A DNA stretch of 43,600 bases, from positions 1 to 43,600 of the forward strand of contig CANSWR010000008.1 in the NCBI GenBank assembly GCA_947650795.1. The letters run 5' to 3'. Within the stretch, counting starts at the first letter, position 1; each line of letters opens with the position of its first letter. The position numbers and the translations under genes were made by a program. Below are positions 25,739 through 32,717 of the stretch, in pieces. This DNA comes from an uncultured Bacillota bacterium. Its GTDB lineage: Bacteria > Bacillota_I > Bacilli_A > RF39 > UBA660. Below the pieces are notes generated by a model. It ran no database searches. It saw only the letters and a list, made by a program, of their open reading frames with translations, and was not told the DNA's origin.

Positions 25739-25831
25739 ATGAATGATTTTAGAAAAGTTTTAGATACAGAATATTATACTTATTATACTATTGAAAGCGG
25801 GGATACAATTTTTATGGGGAATAATGAGTAG
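25739..25831 (+). pseudogene. 5' fragment of a LysM-repeat protein gene, interrupted
   Basis: A 30-codon ORF with a proper ribosome site (AGGTGA) encodes 'YYTYYTIESGDT' and then runs into unrelated residues and a stop. The first 23 residues are the start of a LysM domain ('YTIESGDT'). The remainder of the gene is found at 29894-30161 beyond a mobile element. Joining the two at the shared CGGGGATAC gives 'SGDTLYSISKKFNVNP' in frame, a 108-residue protein with two LysM-like repeats and no signal peptide. LysM domains bind peptidoglycan GlcNAc chains; spore or cell-wall location is likely. Confidence 0.85.
25798..25806 (+). repeat. Left junction core (attL-like) CGGGGATAC
   Basis: The nine bases CGGGGATAC occur here and at 29894-29902, the two borders of the inserted element. 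They sit within the 'SGDT' codons of the LysM gene. Confidence 0.75.
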
Positions 25832-25885
25832 AATATAAAAATATGCACAAAATTTAGGTTGTTTAAATAAAAATGACCTTTTATA

Positions 25886-25894
25886 TGTTATAAT
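25886..25894 (+). promoter_or_regulatory. Extended -10 promoter TGTTATAAT of the hydrolase
   Basis: An extended -10 box 25 bases before the ATG of the hydrolase; no convincing -35 at standard distance. Confidence 0.5.
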
Positions 25895-25918
25895 TTATAA
25901 TATACTGGAGATGAAAAT

Positions 25919-27013
25919 ATGAATGAATTTAAATTAAGAGGCACTATAACTGATTGTATAGATGTTGATCAAAATGCTGAATTAGGTTTTAACTTTCCAT
26001 TTAAAATAGTTATTCCAAAAAATTTAAATGATACTCCAGAACTTATATATGCATGTAATTTACCAAGAGACATGTCAGATAGTTGTTCATCATTTGATGA
26101 ATTAATCCAACATGCAAAAAATGATTTTGGAAGCATTGATCCTATGCTTATTCATTTATGCTTAGAAAATGGTTACCCTATGATTATTCCAGCAATACCA
26201 AGATTTAAAAATTTTCGGCCTAATTTTTTAGGAAGTGATTGTTTCAATAATGATTTTAAAAAATCAAAAAATTCTATATTTAAAGATTATTTATATATGT
26301 ATGAAAACTTGGCAGATCAACATAAAGCAATTATGGAATATGCAATAAAATGTTTAAATGCAAGTGGAATAAATGTAGATGATAAGTTAATTATTTCGGG
26401 CTATTCTGAAGGTGCAAAATTTGCTTCCCATTTTGCTCTTTTACATCCAGAGATTATTAAAGCAGTTATTGCTGGAGGAACAGGTGGGGCAATTTCAATG
26501 CCAGTTTCAAACATTGATGGATATGAATTTATATATCCAACAGGCATAGCAGATATTTCTAATTTTGATTTTGCTTCTTTTAAAAATATATCGTTTTTCT
26601 ATTATATGGGTGATATAGATAAGTCTGATTCTGCTATTCCAAATTTTGAAACATATCATTATATAGATGATAAAGGAAAAGATTGTATATTAAAAGATGA
26701 GTGTGGAAATGAAACACCTTTTATCGATGAAAATGGTAAGCAAAAATTTATATTGGATAGTGATGGCAATTATACTGCTAAATTTAATTTATTTAGTGAT
26801 CAAGAGGTAAACGCAATTAATAAAGCATTAGGAACAATTACGCAAGAAAGATTTAAAAAACAGGCATCCATTTATAATAGTTTAGGTCTAAGGGCATTGT
26901 TTAAATTATACCCTGGAAATCACAGAACTATATTTGATAATAGAAATATTATTTTTAAAGATGTAGATGAGTTTATTAATAATTATTTAAAAAAAGAAAC
27001 AAAAATATTGTAA
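25919..27013 (+). CDS. Alpha/beta hydrolase (esterase-like), element cargo
   Basis: A 364-residue alpha/beta-hydrolase. The nucleophile elbow is GYSEG in 'LIISGYSEGAKFASHFALLHPE' (about 160-180) and the likely catalytic histidine is in 'YPGNHRTIFD' (about 337-345). No signal peptide is present, so it is probably cytoplasmic. The family cannot be narrowed: esterases, PHB-depolymerase-like and peptidase-like proteins share this pattern. GGAG precedes the ATG, and a terminator follows. It is the first gene of the mobile element. An inactivating or detoxifying enzyme is one possibility; nothing in the sequence proves it. Confidence 0.78.
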   Translation: MNEFKLRGTITDCIDVDQNAELGFNFPFKIVIPKNLNDTPELIYACNLPRDMSDSCSSFDELIQHAKNDFGSIDPMLIHLCLENGYPMIIPAIPRFKNFRPNFLGSDCFNNDFKKSKNSIFKDYLYMYENLADQHKAIMEYAIKCLNASGINVDDKLIISGYSEGAKFASHFALLHPEIIKAVIAGGTGGAISMPVSNIDGYEFIYPTGIADISNFDFASFKNISFFYYMGDIDKSDSAIPNFETYHYIDDKGKDCILKDECGNETPFIDENGKQKFILDSDGNYTAKFNLFSDQEVNAINKALGTITQERFKKQASIYNSLGLRALFKLYPGNHRTIFDNRNIIFKDVDEFINNYLKKETKIL

Positions 27014-27034
27014 AAATTAAAGTCTAAAAAACTT

Positions 27035-27084
27035 AATCATCCTATAAATTTTAACAAAAACTATAAATTAGGATGATTTTTTAT
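27035..27084 (+). terminator. Intrinsic terminator after the hydrolase
   Basis: AATCATCCTA and TAGGATGATT pair, followed by TTTTTATG. Confidence 0.8.
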
Positions 27085-27127
27085 GCTTTAAATACTGATA
27101 AATACCGACTTTATCCTTTATAGCTTC

Positions 27128-27236
27128 CTACAAAGTAGGATGAATTTTGCAAGTGCAAAATCAGATTTGTGTATATACAATTCCTTATGTAATAAGGTTC
27201 TAATTGCATATGATACACATACTTCTTATCCTGTTA
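27128..27236. other. Structured noncoding region of the 4.1-kb element
   Basis: Several nested inverted repeats: TTTTGCA-AG-TGCAAAA (27145-27160), CCTTAT-GTA-ATAAGG (27183-27197) enclosed by GTGTATATACAATT and AATTGCATATGATACAC, all enclosed by TAGGAT and ATCCT. There is no ORF. It may be a structured RNA or leader, or recombinase binding sites. Confidence 0.4.
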
Positions 27237-27328
27237 TTTCATAATTTAATAAATTATCAATCTTTTTAGGATGATAGACAAAACTTTCCATACTTTATGA
27301 GTTGACTCTTCTTTTTAAAGGAGGTACC

Positions 27329-27388
27329 ATGCATCATACAAAAGGAGATGATGTTTATGAAGATTTTAATGGAGGAATATGGAGTTAA
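27329..27388 (+). CDS. Possible 19-aa leader peptide
   Basis: An ATG with an excellent ribosome site (AAAGGAGGTACC) opens a 19-codon ORF ending in 'DFNGGIWS'. It precedes a second short ORF and a strong hairpin. The strength of the ribosome site for such a tiny ORF is the main evidence; translation is not proven. Confidence 0.4.
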   Translation: MHHTKGDDVYEDFNGGIWS

Positions 27389-27392
27389 GTAA
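27357..27392 (+). CDS. Possible 11-aa leader peptide (MKILMEEYGVK)
   Basis: A second tiny ORF overlaps the previous one, with AAAGGAG about nine bases upstream of its ATG. It ends three bases into the hairpin at 27389-27431, a layout resembling attenuator leader peptides. Confidence 0.35.
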   Translation: MKILMEEYGVK

Positions 27393-27431
27393 TATTGTTA
27401 GGTGTGTTGTACACATACCAAATAATATTAC
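27389..27431 (+). promoter_or_regulatory. Hairpin in the recombinase leader
   Basis: GTAATATT pairs with AATATTAC, and inside it GGTGTGT with ACACATACC. It lies between the tiny ORFs and the recombinase operon. It has no T-run on the plus strand, so it is not a plain terminator. Confidence 0.5.
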
Positions 27432-27478
27432 TAAAAAAAAATTTAAAGCCATAGAATTTATTGGAGGTATTAAACTCT

Positions 27479-27658
27479 ATGGTTAAATACAAAGTTAATT
27501 TAAAGTTTAAAGAAAATGGGAAATCTTTAAATGAGACAATAACTGAGGTATTAAAAATAGAACTAAATAAAAAAATAAATGAGACTTGCAATATTTTAAA
27601 AAAGGAGTTACCATTCCATCATACTCATTATTCTCAAAGTGAAGGGAGTAGTAATTAG
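27479..27658 (+). CDS. Small accessory protein upstream of the serine recombinase
   Basis: A 59-residue protein, basic and mostly helical ('LNETITEVLKIELNKKIN'), ending in a polar tail with 'HHTHYSQSEGSS'. The ATG at 27479 has GGAGG 12 bases upstream. Its TAG stop shares one base with the GTG start of the recombinase, so the two are coupled. Small ORFs in this position accompany many large serine recombinases in Firmicute elements; a recombination directionality role is inference. Confidence 0.65.
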   Translation: MVKYKVNLKFKENGKSLNETITEVLKIELNKKINETCNILKKELPFHHTHYSQSEGSSN

Positions 27659-29220
27659 TGATTGGGAATAGTAGTTTTAAAGTAGGAATATATATAAGAT
27701 TATCAAGAGATGATGGAAATATTGAATCAGATAGTATTATTAGTCAAAGAAGCTTACTTAATCAATATATCAAAGAGAACAACTATAATTTAATTGATGA
27801 ATATGTTGATGATGGTTTTACTGGAACAAATTTTGAAAGACCATCATTTAAAAGAATGATTAAAGACATTGAATCTGGAAAAATCAATATGATTATTACC
27901 AAAGATATGTCTAGATTAGGAAGAGATTATATTGGTACAGGTGAACTAATTGAAAAGTATTTTCCAAATAATAATGTAAGATATATTGCTATTAATGATG
28001 GTATTGACACATTTATAGATAATACAAACAATGATATAGCACCATTTAAAGCAATAATGAATGATATGTATGCTAAAGATATTTCTAAAAAAGTTAAAAC
28101 AAGTCTTCATTCACGAATGAAAGAAGGATTATATGTATCAGGAAGATGCCCTTTTGGTTATATGAAAGATCCAAATAACAAAAATCATTTAGTTATAAAC
28201 GAAGAACAAGCAGATACTGTTAAATTGATATTTGATTTAGCATTAAAGGGTAATACTTATCATTATATAGCCCAAGAATTAACTGAAAGAAAAATAAAAA
28301 CACCAGCATCTTATTACAATTATGTTTGGAATACAAAGTGTATAAATACAAATTGTATTTCACAAGAGTATGGTGTATGGGTTGATACAACTGTTAAATC
28401 AATTCTAACTAATCAAATCTATGTTGGAGATACAGTTCAAGGAAAGACTAAAAAAATTAATTATAAACTTAAAAAGACAGTTAAGAATAATCCTAAAGAT
28501 TATATAATAGTTGAAAATACACATGATGCAATAATTGATAGAGATACTTTTAATTATATTCAAACACTTTTACCTAAAAATGTTAAAAGACCAGAGAAGA
28601 AAAGATTTTATTTATTAGATGGACTTTTATATTGTGGAGACTGCAAACATAGAATAACGATTAGATATCAAAACAAAACTGGTAGAAGTTATACAACTTG
28701 TGATTATTATAGAACTTATTCTAAATATCATGTTTGTACAAGTCATAATAATAATTATGAAACATTAGAAAGAGTTATTTTAGATAATGTAATGGAAGTG
28801 TGTAAGAAATATTTAGATAAGAATAAAATAAAAGATTCAATAGGTAATATTAATCCAGTAGATAATACTTTAAATATTAAAAAACAAATTGAATGTTTAG
28901 AATTTGCAAATCAAAAATTAACAAATAATTTGGATAAAACATATATGAATATGTTAAACAGTATAATTGATGAAGAACAGTATGTAAGAATAAGTGAGAA
29001 CATAAAAAAAGAAATAAAAAATAATAAATTAAGTATTGATAATATTAAAAATGAAAATATTGAATCTAAAAAACAAGATAAAAAACAATTAGAAAAATAT
29101 ATTGATGAATTTTTATCAATAGAAAGACCATCCAGAGAATTAATAGTTAATTTAATTGAAAAGATTTATATTTATCAAGATAAAACTATAGATATTATAT
29201 TTACATTTGTTAATACATAA
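27658..29220 (+). CDS. Large serine recombinase (integrase) of the 4.1-kb element
   Basis: A 520-residue large serine recombinase that catalyses integration and excision. The N-terminal resolvase domain (about 8-150) has the nucleophile Ser16 in 'YIRLSRDD', with Arg14, and downstream 'ITKDMSRLGRDYIGTGELIE'. A recombinase domain (about 160-270) is followed by a zinc ribbon ('LYCGDCKHRITIR' to 'CDYYRTYSKYHVC') and a C-terminal coiled coil (about 385-480). All catalytic residues appear intact. It starts at GTG, with GGGAG upstream, overlapping the small accessory gene. It is presumably responsible for the CGGGGATAC-flanked insertion into the LysM gene. Confidence 0.93.
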   Translation: MIGNSSFKVGIYIRLSRDDGNIESDSIISQRSLLNQYIKENNYNLIDEYVDDGFTGTNFERPSFKRMIKDIESGKINMIITKDMSRLGRDYIGTGELIEKYFPNNNVRYIAINDGIDTFIDNTNNDIAPFKAIMNDMYAKDISKKVKTSLHSRMKEGLYVSGRCPFGYMKDPNNKNHLVINEEQADTVKLIFDLALKGNTYHYIAQELTERKIKTPASYYNYVWNTKCINTNCISQEYGVWVDTTVKSILTNQIYVGDTVQGKTKKINYKLKKTVKNNPKDYIIVENTHDAIIDRDTFNYIQTLLPKNVKRPEKKRFYLLDGLLYCGDCKHRITIRYQNKTGRSYTTCDYYRTYSKYHVCTSHNNNYETLERVILDNVMEVCKKYLDKNKIKDSIGNINPVDNTLNIKKQIECLEFANQKLTNNLDKTYMNMLNSIIDEEQYVRISENIKKEIKNNKLSIDNIKNENIESKKQDKKQLEKYIDEFLSIERPSRELIVNLIEKIYIYQDKTIDIIFTFVNT

Positions 29221-29225
29221 AATTA

Positions 29226-29254
29226 TTGACGATGTGAATAAAAATGTATATAAT
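29226..29254 (+). promoter_or_regulatory. Consensus promoter of the toxin-antitoxin operon
   Basis: TTGACG, a 17-bp spacer and TATAAT. Transcription would start about 29261, immediately before the AAGGAG ribosome site, giving almost no leader. It is the strongest sigma-A promoter in the window. Confidence 0.8.
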
Positions 29255-29277
29255 ATAAACGTAAGGAGATGGATGAT

Positions 29278-29586
29278 ATGGAGTCTATGACTAATGTAAA
29301 TATAAGAATGAGTGTGGAGGATAAAGAAATTGCTACTAGCATACTGGAAAGTATGGGATTAAATATGTCTACACTAATTAATATGACTGTTAAACAACTA
29401 ATACAGAAAAGAAAAATACCTTTTGAAATAACTGCTCCATCGGATGATGCTTATTTACTTAAATATTTTACAAAAGAGGAATTGCAGGAAGGTTCTAAGG
29501 AACTTGAATTTATGGAAAATCATCCAGAAAATTATAAGAGTTATGATAATTTAGATGATTTATATAAGTCTTTAAATGAGGATTAA
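29278..29586 (+). CDS. RelB/DinJ-family antitoxin
   Basis: A 102-residue antitoxin: N-terminal ribbon-helix-helix ('NVNIRMSVEDKEIATSILES' and 'LNMSTLINMTVKQLIQKRKIPFEI') that binds DNA and dimerises, then an acidic flexible C-terminus that would neutralise the toxin. The ATG at 29278 is preferred over one nine bases earlier because the ribosome site AAGGAG is too close to the latter. It is transcribed with the toxin, two bases separate the genes, and is likely autoregulated by the complex. Confidence 0.9.
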   Translation: MESMTNVNIRMSVEDKEIATSILESMGLNMSTLINMTVKQLIQKRKIPFEITAPSDDAYLLKYFTKEELQEGSKELEFMENHPENYKSYDNLDDLYKSLNED

Positions 29587-29588
29587 TA

Positions 29589-29876
29589 GTGAAATATAAA
29601 GTAAAGTACGAAAACTTATTTAAAAAGCAATATAAAAAGGTAATTAAGCAAGGAAAAGATATAAAAAAGTTACATGAAATAATTGAATGTCTTGCAAAAG
29701 GTGAAGAATTACATGAAAAATATAGAAATCACAAACTAGTTGATAATAAAAAATTCAAAAATTGTTATGATTGTCATATTGAGCCTAATTGGTTGCTCAT
29801 ATATAAAATTGACAACGATGAGTTAATTTTATTATTAGTTGCAACAGGTTCACATAGCGAGATTCTAAATAAATAG
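29589..29876 (+). CDS. YafQ/RelE-family mRNA interferase toxin
   Basis: A 95-residue RelE-fold toxin, which cleaves ribosome-bound mRNA. The family pattern 'YRNHKL', 'NCYDCHIEPNWLLIYKI' and C-terminal 'LLVATGSHSEIL' is clear; the histidines in 'CHIEPNW' and 'GSHSEIL' correspond to YafQ active-site positions. It uses GTG as start, two bases after the antitoxin stop. In the element the pair probably promotes maintenance. Confidence 0.9.
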   Translation: MKYKVKYENLFKKQYKKVIKQGKDIKKLHEIIECLAKGEELHEKYRNHKLVDNKKFKNCYDCHIEPNWLLIYKIDNDELILLLVATGSHSEILNK

Positions 29877-29893
29877 CACATAAAAAACGTAAA

Positions 29894-29902
29894 CGGGGAT
29901 AC
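29894..29902 (+). repeat. Right junction core (attR-like) CGGGGATAC
   Basis: Second copy of the nine bases at the left junction. The reading frame of the LysM gene resumes immediately after it. Confidence 0.75.
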
Positions 29903-30161
29903 TCTTTATAGTATTAGTAAGAAATTTAATGTAAATCCTAAATTAGTAGCAGAGTTAAATGGACTTGAAGTAGATGAGTATATTTATCCTAAGCAAACTT
30001 TAATTATTCCTAAAAAAGGTATTCAATATTATATTACTAAAGAAAATGATACTTTAAAGACAGTTTCTAATTTGTTTGGGACTAATGAAGGAGAAGTTGC
30101 TAGTCAAAATAAAACAATATATTTATTGCCAGAACAGATGATATTTTATAGGGAAAACTAA
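29894..30161 (+). pseudogene. 3' fragment of the interrupted LysM gene
   Basis: The frame runs from the junction to the TAA at 30159-30161 without a start codon. It encodes the rest of the first LysM repeat ('GDTLYSISKKFNVNP', 'LNGLEVDEYIYPKQTLIIP') and a second, more divergent repeat ('YYITKENDTLKTVSNLFGTN'). It is separated from its 5' end at 25739 by the inserted element. Excision would restore the gene. Confidence 0.85.
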
Positions 30162-30165
30162 TTTT

Positions 30166-30196
30166 AAACAGTTATGAAAATGTAACTGTTTTTGTT
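30166..30196 (+). terminator. Intrinsic terminator of the LysM gene
   Basis: AAACAGTTA and TAACTGTTT pair around TGAAAATG, followed by TTGTTATT. Confidence 0.8.
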
Positions 30197-30258
30197 ATTA
30201 TAAAATATGAATTATGATATAAATTGATTTGAGATATTTTGATAATATAAAAAAGTTT

Positions 30259-30316
30259 AAGTTATTAAAAGTAATAATTAATAATCTTCATGAAGTATTA
30301 ATGTTTTTAATAACTT
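30259..30316. repeat. 58-bp imperfect palindrome
   Basis: AAGTTATTAAAA pairs with TTTTAATAACTT, and inside it ATTAATA with TATTAAT and CTTC-AT-GAAG at the centre. It has no T-run after it, so it is unlikely to be a terminator. It is the main content of the 240-bp gap before the 534-aa protein. Confidence 0.6.
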
Positions 30317-30400
30317 ATCAAATTAAATAGTCTAGTAAATTGCTTGTATTTTCCTCTTTTTTTTTATATAATTAAGTTAGAATAAAGGAGAGGGTATTAG

Positions 30401-32005
30401 ATGATTATAAAGAAACCATATGCATTTTTAATTAAGCATTTTCGATTAATACATTTGATATTATCTTCATTACTTATATTTTTAGCATATAAAAGTCATT
30501 TAGTATATAAGTTTTTTAATGATTATGTTAAAAATGGTTATTACACTTATTCTTCTGAAATATCTGGATCATATATAAATTTTTATATGTTTTTAGCTAT
30601 AGTAGGTGTTTTAGTTGTAACAGCTTTTATTTATCTATTAATGAAATGGAAAAAAAAGAGTAGATTATTTTATATTTTGCTTTCTATTTTTTACATGATA
30701 TTGTTTGTTGGACTGTTAGTGTATTTTAATGCGTTTCTGAATTTATTAAATGAACCTTTAGGTGTTCAAGCAGTTCGTGCGTACCGAGATATAATGTTTT
30801 TGCTTTATGTTCCACAGTATTTGTTTGTTATTTTTGGGTTAGTGCGTGGTGTAGGATTTGATATTAAGAAATTTGATTTTAAAAAAGATTTAGCAGATTT
30901 AGATATTGCAGAAGAAGACCAGGAAGAAATAGAAGTAACTTTTGGACAGAATAGTTATAAATATAAGAGAAAAGCTAGAAGAGCATACCGAGAAATTAAA
31001 TATTATGCTTTAGAAAATAAATTCTTTTTTGGTGTTATTTGTGGAACGCTTATGCTAGTTCTTATATTTGTGATTTATGTTAATATAAATGTTTTTACTA
31101 AGAAATATAAGGAAAGTGAATTTTTTACAGTTAATGGTGTTATATTTAATGTTTTAGATTCATATGAAACAGATATGGATTTAAAAGGTAATAAGATTAA
31201 TTCTCTTTATAAATATGTTATAGTTAAGGTAAGTATGCAGAATACTAATTCTTATAAATTATCTTTAGATAGTAAAAATTTGAGACTTATTTTAGATGAT
31301 GAATTATATTATCCTACTTATTCTAAATCTGATTATTTTAGAGATTTAGGAAAAGGTTATTATGATAATAATTTATATTCTGGAGAAACTTATGAATATT
31401 TAATAATTTATGAGGTTCCTAAAGATTTAAAATATAAAAAAGCTTTGTTTAGAATGGTAGATGATATAAATGTTATTAATGGTGCGATTAATTCTAAATA
31501 TAAGGATGTTAAGATTAAACCAATAGATTATATGGATTATGAAGCAGAAGAACAGGTTTATATGAGAGACGCTATTAGTTTGGAAAAGTCTACGCTACTT
31601 AAAAGTGAAGTAGTTGTAAATTCTTATGAAATTGGTGAAAAGTTTGTTGAAAATTATAATTATTGTGTTGATAGTGAATGTCATAGTGGGACAAGGATTA
31701 TAACTCCAGCTGTTTTAGGAAATGAAGAAAGAAGTGTTATTAAACTTAATTTAGATGTAATGTTAGATGAGGATTTGTATATTAATAGGTTTATAAAGAA
31801 TAATACTAATTTTTATAGCGCTTTTGGAGATATAATGTATTTGAGTAATGGAGAGTTAGTTAAAGCTCCTGTAGTTGTTAAAACTATGGATTTAGAAACT
31901 AAAAATGTTTATTTGGAAGTTCCTAGTAGTCTTAAAAATTCTCCTTTGATAAGGTTTGTTATTTCTGTTAGAAATAGAAAATATGTTGTTACTTTAAATA
32001 GTTAG
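30401..32005 (+). CDS. Multi-pass membrane protein with large C-terminal ectodomain
   Basis: A 534-residue protein I do not recognise. It has about four membrane helices in the first half (about 15-32, 63-82, 90-112, 128-150), a charged acidic/basic cytoplasmic loop (about 155-205), a fifth helix (about 208-230) and a long C-terminal region outside the membrane. Part of this (about 240-345, 'YKYVIVKVSMQNTNSYKLSLDSK') resembles the beta-sandwich of DUF4352-type domains. AAAGGAGAGG precedes the ATG. It ends with a perfect bidirectional terminator. A role in envelope homeostasis is only a guess. Confidence 0.7.
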   Translation: MIIKKPYAFLIKHFRLIHLILSSLLIFLAYKSHLVYKFFNDYVKNGYYTYSSEISGSYINFYMFLAIVGVLVVTAFIYLLMKWKKKSRLFYILLSIFYMILFVGLLVYFNAFLNLLNEPLGVQAVRAYRDIMFLLYVPQYLFVIFGLVRGVGFDIKKFDFKKDLADLDIAEEDQEEIEVTFGQNSYKYKRKARRAYREIKYYALENKFFFGVICGTLMLVLIFVIYVNINVFTKKYKESEFFTVNGVIFNVLDSYETDMDLKGNKINSLYKYVIVKVSMQNTNSYKLSLDSKNLRLILDDELYYPTYSKSDYFRDLGKGYYDNNLYSGETYEYLIIYEVPKDLKYKKALFRMVDDINVINGAINSKYKDVKIKPIDYMDYEAEEQVYMRDAISLEKSTLLKSEVVVNSYEIGEKFVENYNYCVDSECHSGTRIITPAVLGNEERSVIKLNLDVMLDEDLYINRFIKNNTNFYSAFGDIMYLSNGELVKAPVVVKTMDLETKNVYLEVPSSLKNSPLIRFVISVRNRKYVVTLNS

Positions 32006-32012
32006 AATTATG

Positions 32013-32043
32013 TAAAAAAGTTTCTTTGCTAGAAACTTTTTTA
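32013..32043. terminator. Bidirectional terminator
   Basis: AAAAAAGTTTC and GAAACTTTTTT form a perfect stem around TTTGCTA, with T-runs in both directions. Confidence 0.85.
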
Positions 32044-32126
32044 GTTACTATTAAAAGAAAATAGATTATATGTTTTATTGATATAAAGATAATGTTTGAA
32101 AATGTTCAATTAAACATTAAATAAGC

Positions 32127-32275
32127 TTATATGTTTTTGGTAATTATTTCTATTAATGAATGATCGCTTTCTGCTTTAATAGATTCTTCATAGTTGTACT
32201 TGGTTTTATAATTATTAAACATTTTTTTATTTTAGGTATGCTTTTTCTGTTACTTCTTGTAAAATAACTATTGTA
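32127..32275 (-). pseudogene. Possible decayed gene fragment
   Basis: On the minus strand a 31-codon ORF (32222 to 32127, 'FNNYKTKYNYEESIKAESDH') is preceded in a shifted frame by another coding-like piece ('ILQEVTEKAYLK') ending near 32240. The codon and residue patterns look protein-like but there is no ribosome site. It occupies part of the 675-bp gene-free region before the second element. Confidence 0.3.
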
Positions 32276-32485
32276 TGAAATATTCCAATTAATTATTTTC
32301 ATATTTTTTCTCACTTTCAATTATATTTTTTAGTGTTTTAATTATAATATTTTTTAATTCTTATTAATAGTACATTAATAAATTTTTACAAATGTTTTTA
32401 GTTATTTTATCTTTATTTTTTGAAATTATTAAAAAATATTGAAAAATGGTAAAAGTTTTATATAATTTTTCTAAACTCAAAAATA

Positions 32486-32661
32486 AAAAAATACCAAATT
32501 TTTTAAAAAATTGGTACTTATATACTAAGTCAAAACTATAAAAGTTCGGACAAATTTTAACTGGAGCGAGTGGTTAAGTTATTTCAAACTTTTTCTCACA
32601 AATTAGGAATTAATACCATAAAAGTATCAATTTCTAATAATATTTTAACACAAATTTGTCC
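32486..32661. repeat. Cluster of hairpin repeats at the left end of the second element
   Basis: Hairpin TACCAA...TTGGTA (32492-32516), the 20-mer repeated at 43041-43060, and an inverted repeat GGACAAATTT (32548-32557) / AAATTTGTCC (32652-32661) enclosing a further hairpin with ATACC...GTAT (about 32622-32640). Related TACCAA/TTGGTA hairpins recur at 38669-38688 and 42998-43022. Confidence 0.6.
32508..32557 (+). repeat. Left direct repeat of the 10.5-kb element
   Basis: The region matches 43013-43065: AAATTG, TACTTAT, AAGTC and an identical 20-mer ending GTTCGGACA (32533-32552), then AATTT versus GATTT. Confidence 0.7.
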
Positions 32662-32717
32662 AAATGTCTTAAAAAAAGTTCATTTTTATAGTAAAATAAT
32701 ATCTAGGAGTTGATACT

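Larger units (their letters stand above)
25798..29902 (+). mobile_element. 4.1-kb serine-recombinase element inserted in a LysM gene
   Basis: The segment between the two CGGGGATAC copies interrupts a LysM gene that is otherwise continuous. It contains an alpha/beta hydrolase, a structured noncoding region, short ORFs, a large serine recombinase and a RelB/YafQ-type toxin-antitoxin pair. There are no conjugation genes, so it looks like a small integrative element or mobilisable cargo unit. Large serine recombinases leave short identical cores at attL and attR, as seen here. The element is inserted in the same direction as the host gene. Confidence 0.82.

Noticed and set aside
32565-32585. GAGTGGTTAAG resembling a tRNA D arm near the left repeat
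   Set aside because: No acceptor stem, anticodon arm or T arm follows; not a tRNA or a clear tRNA fragment.
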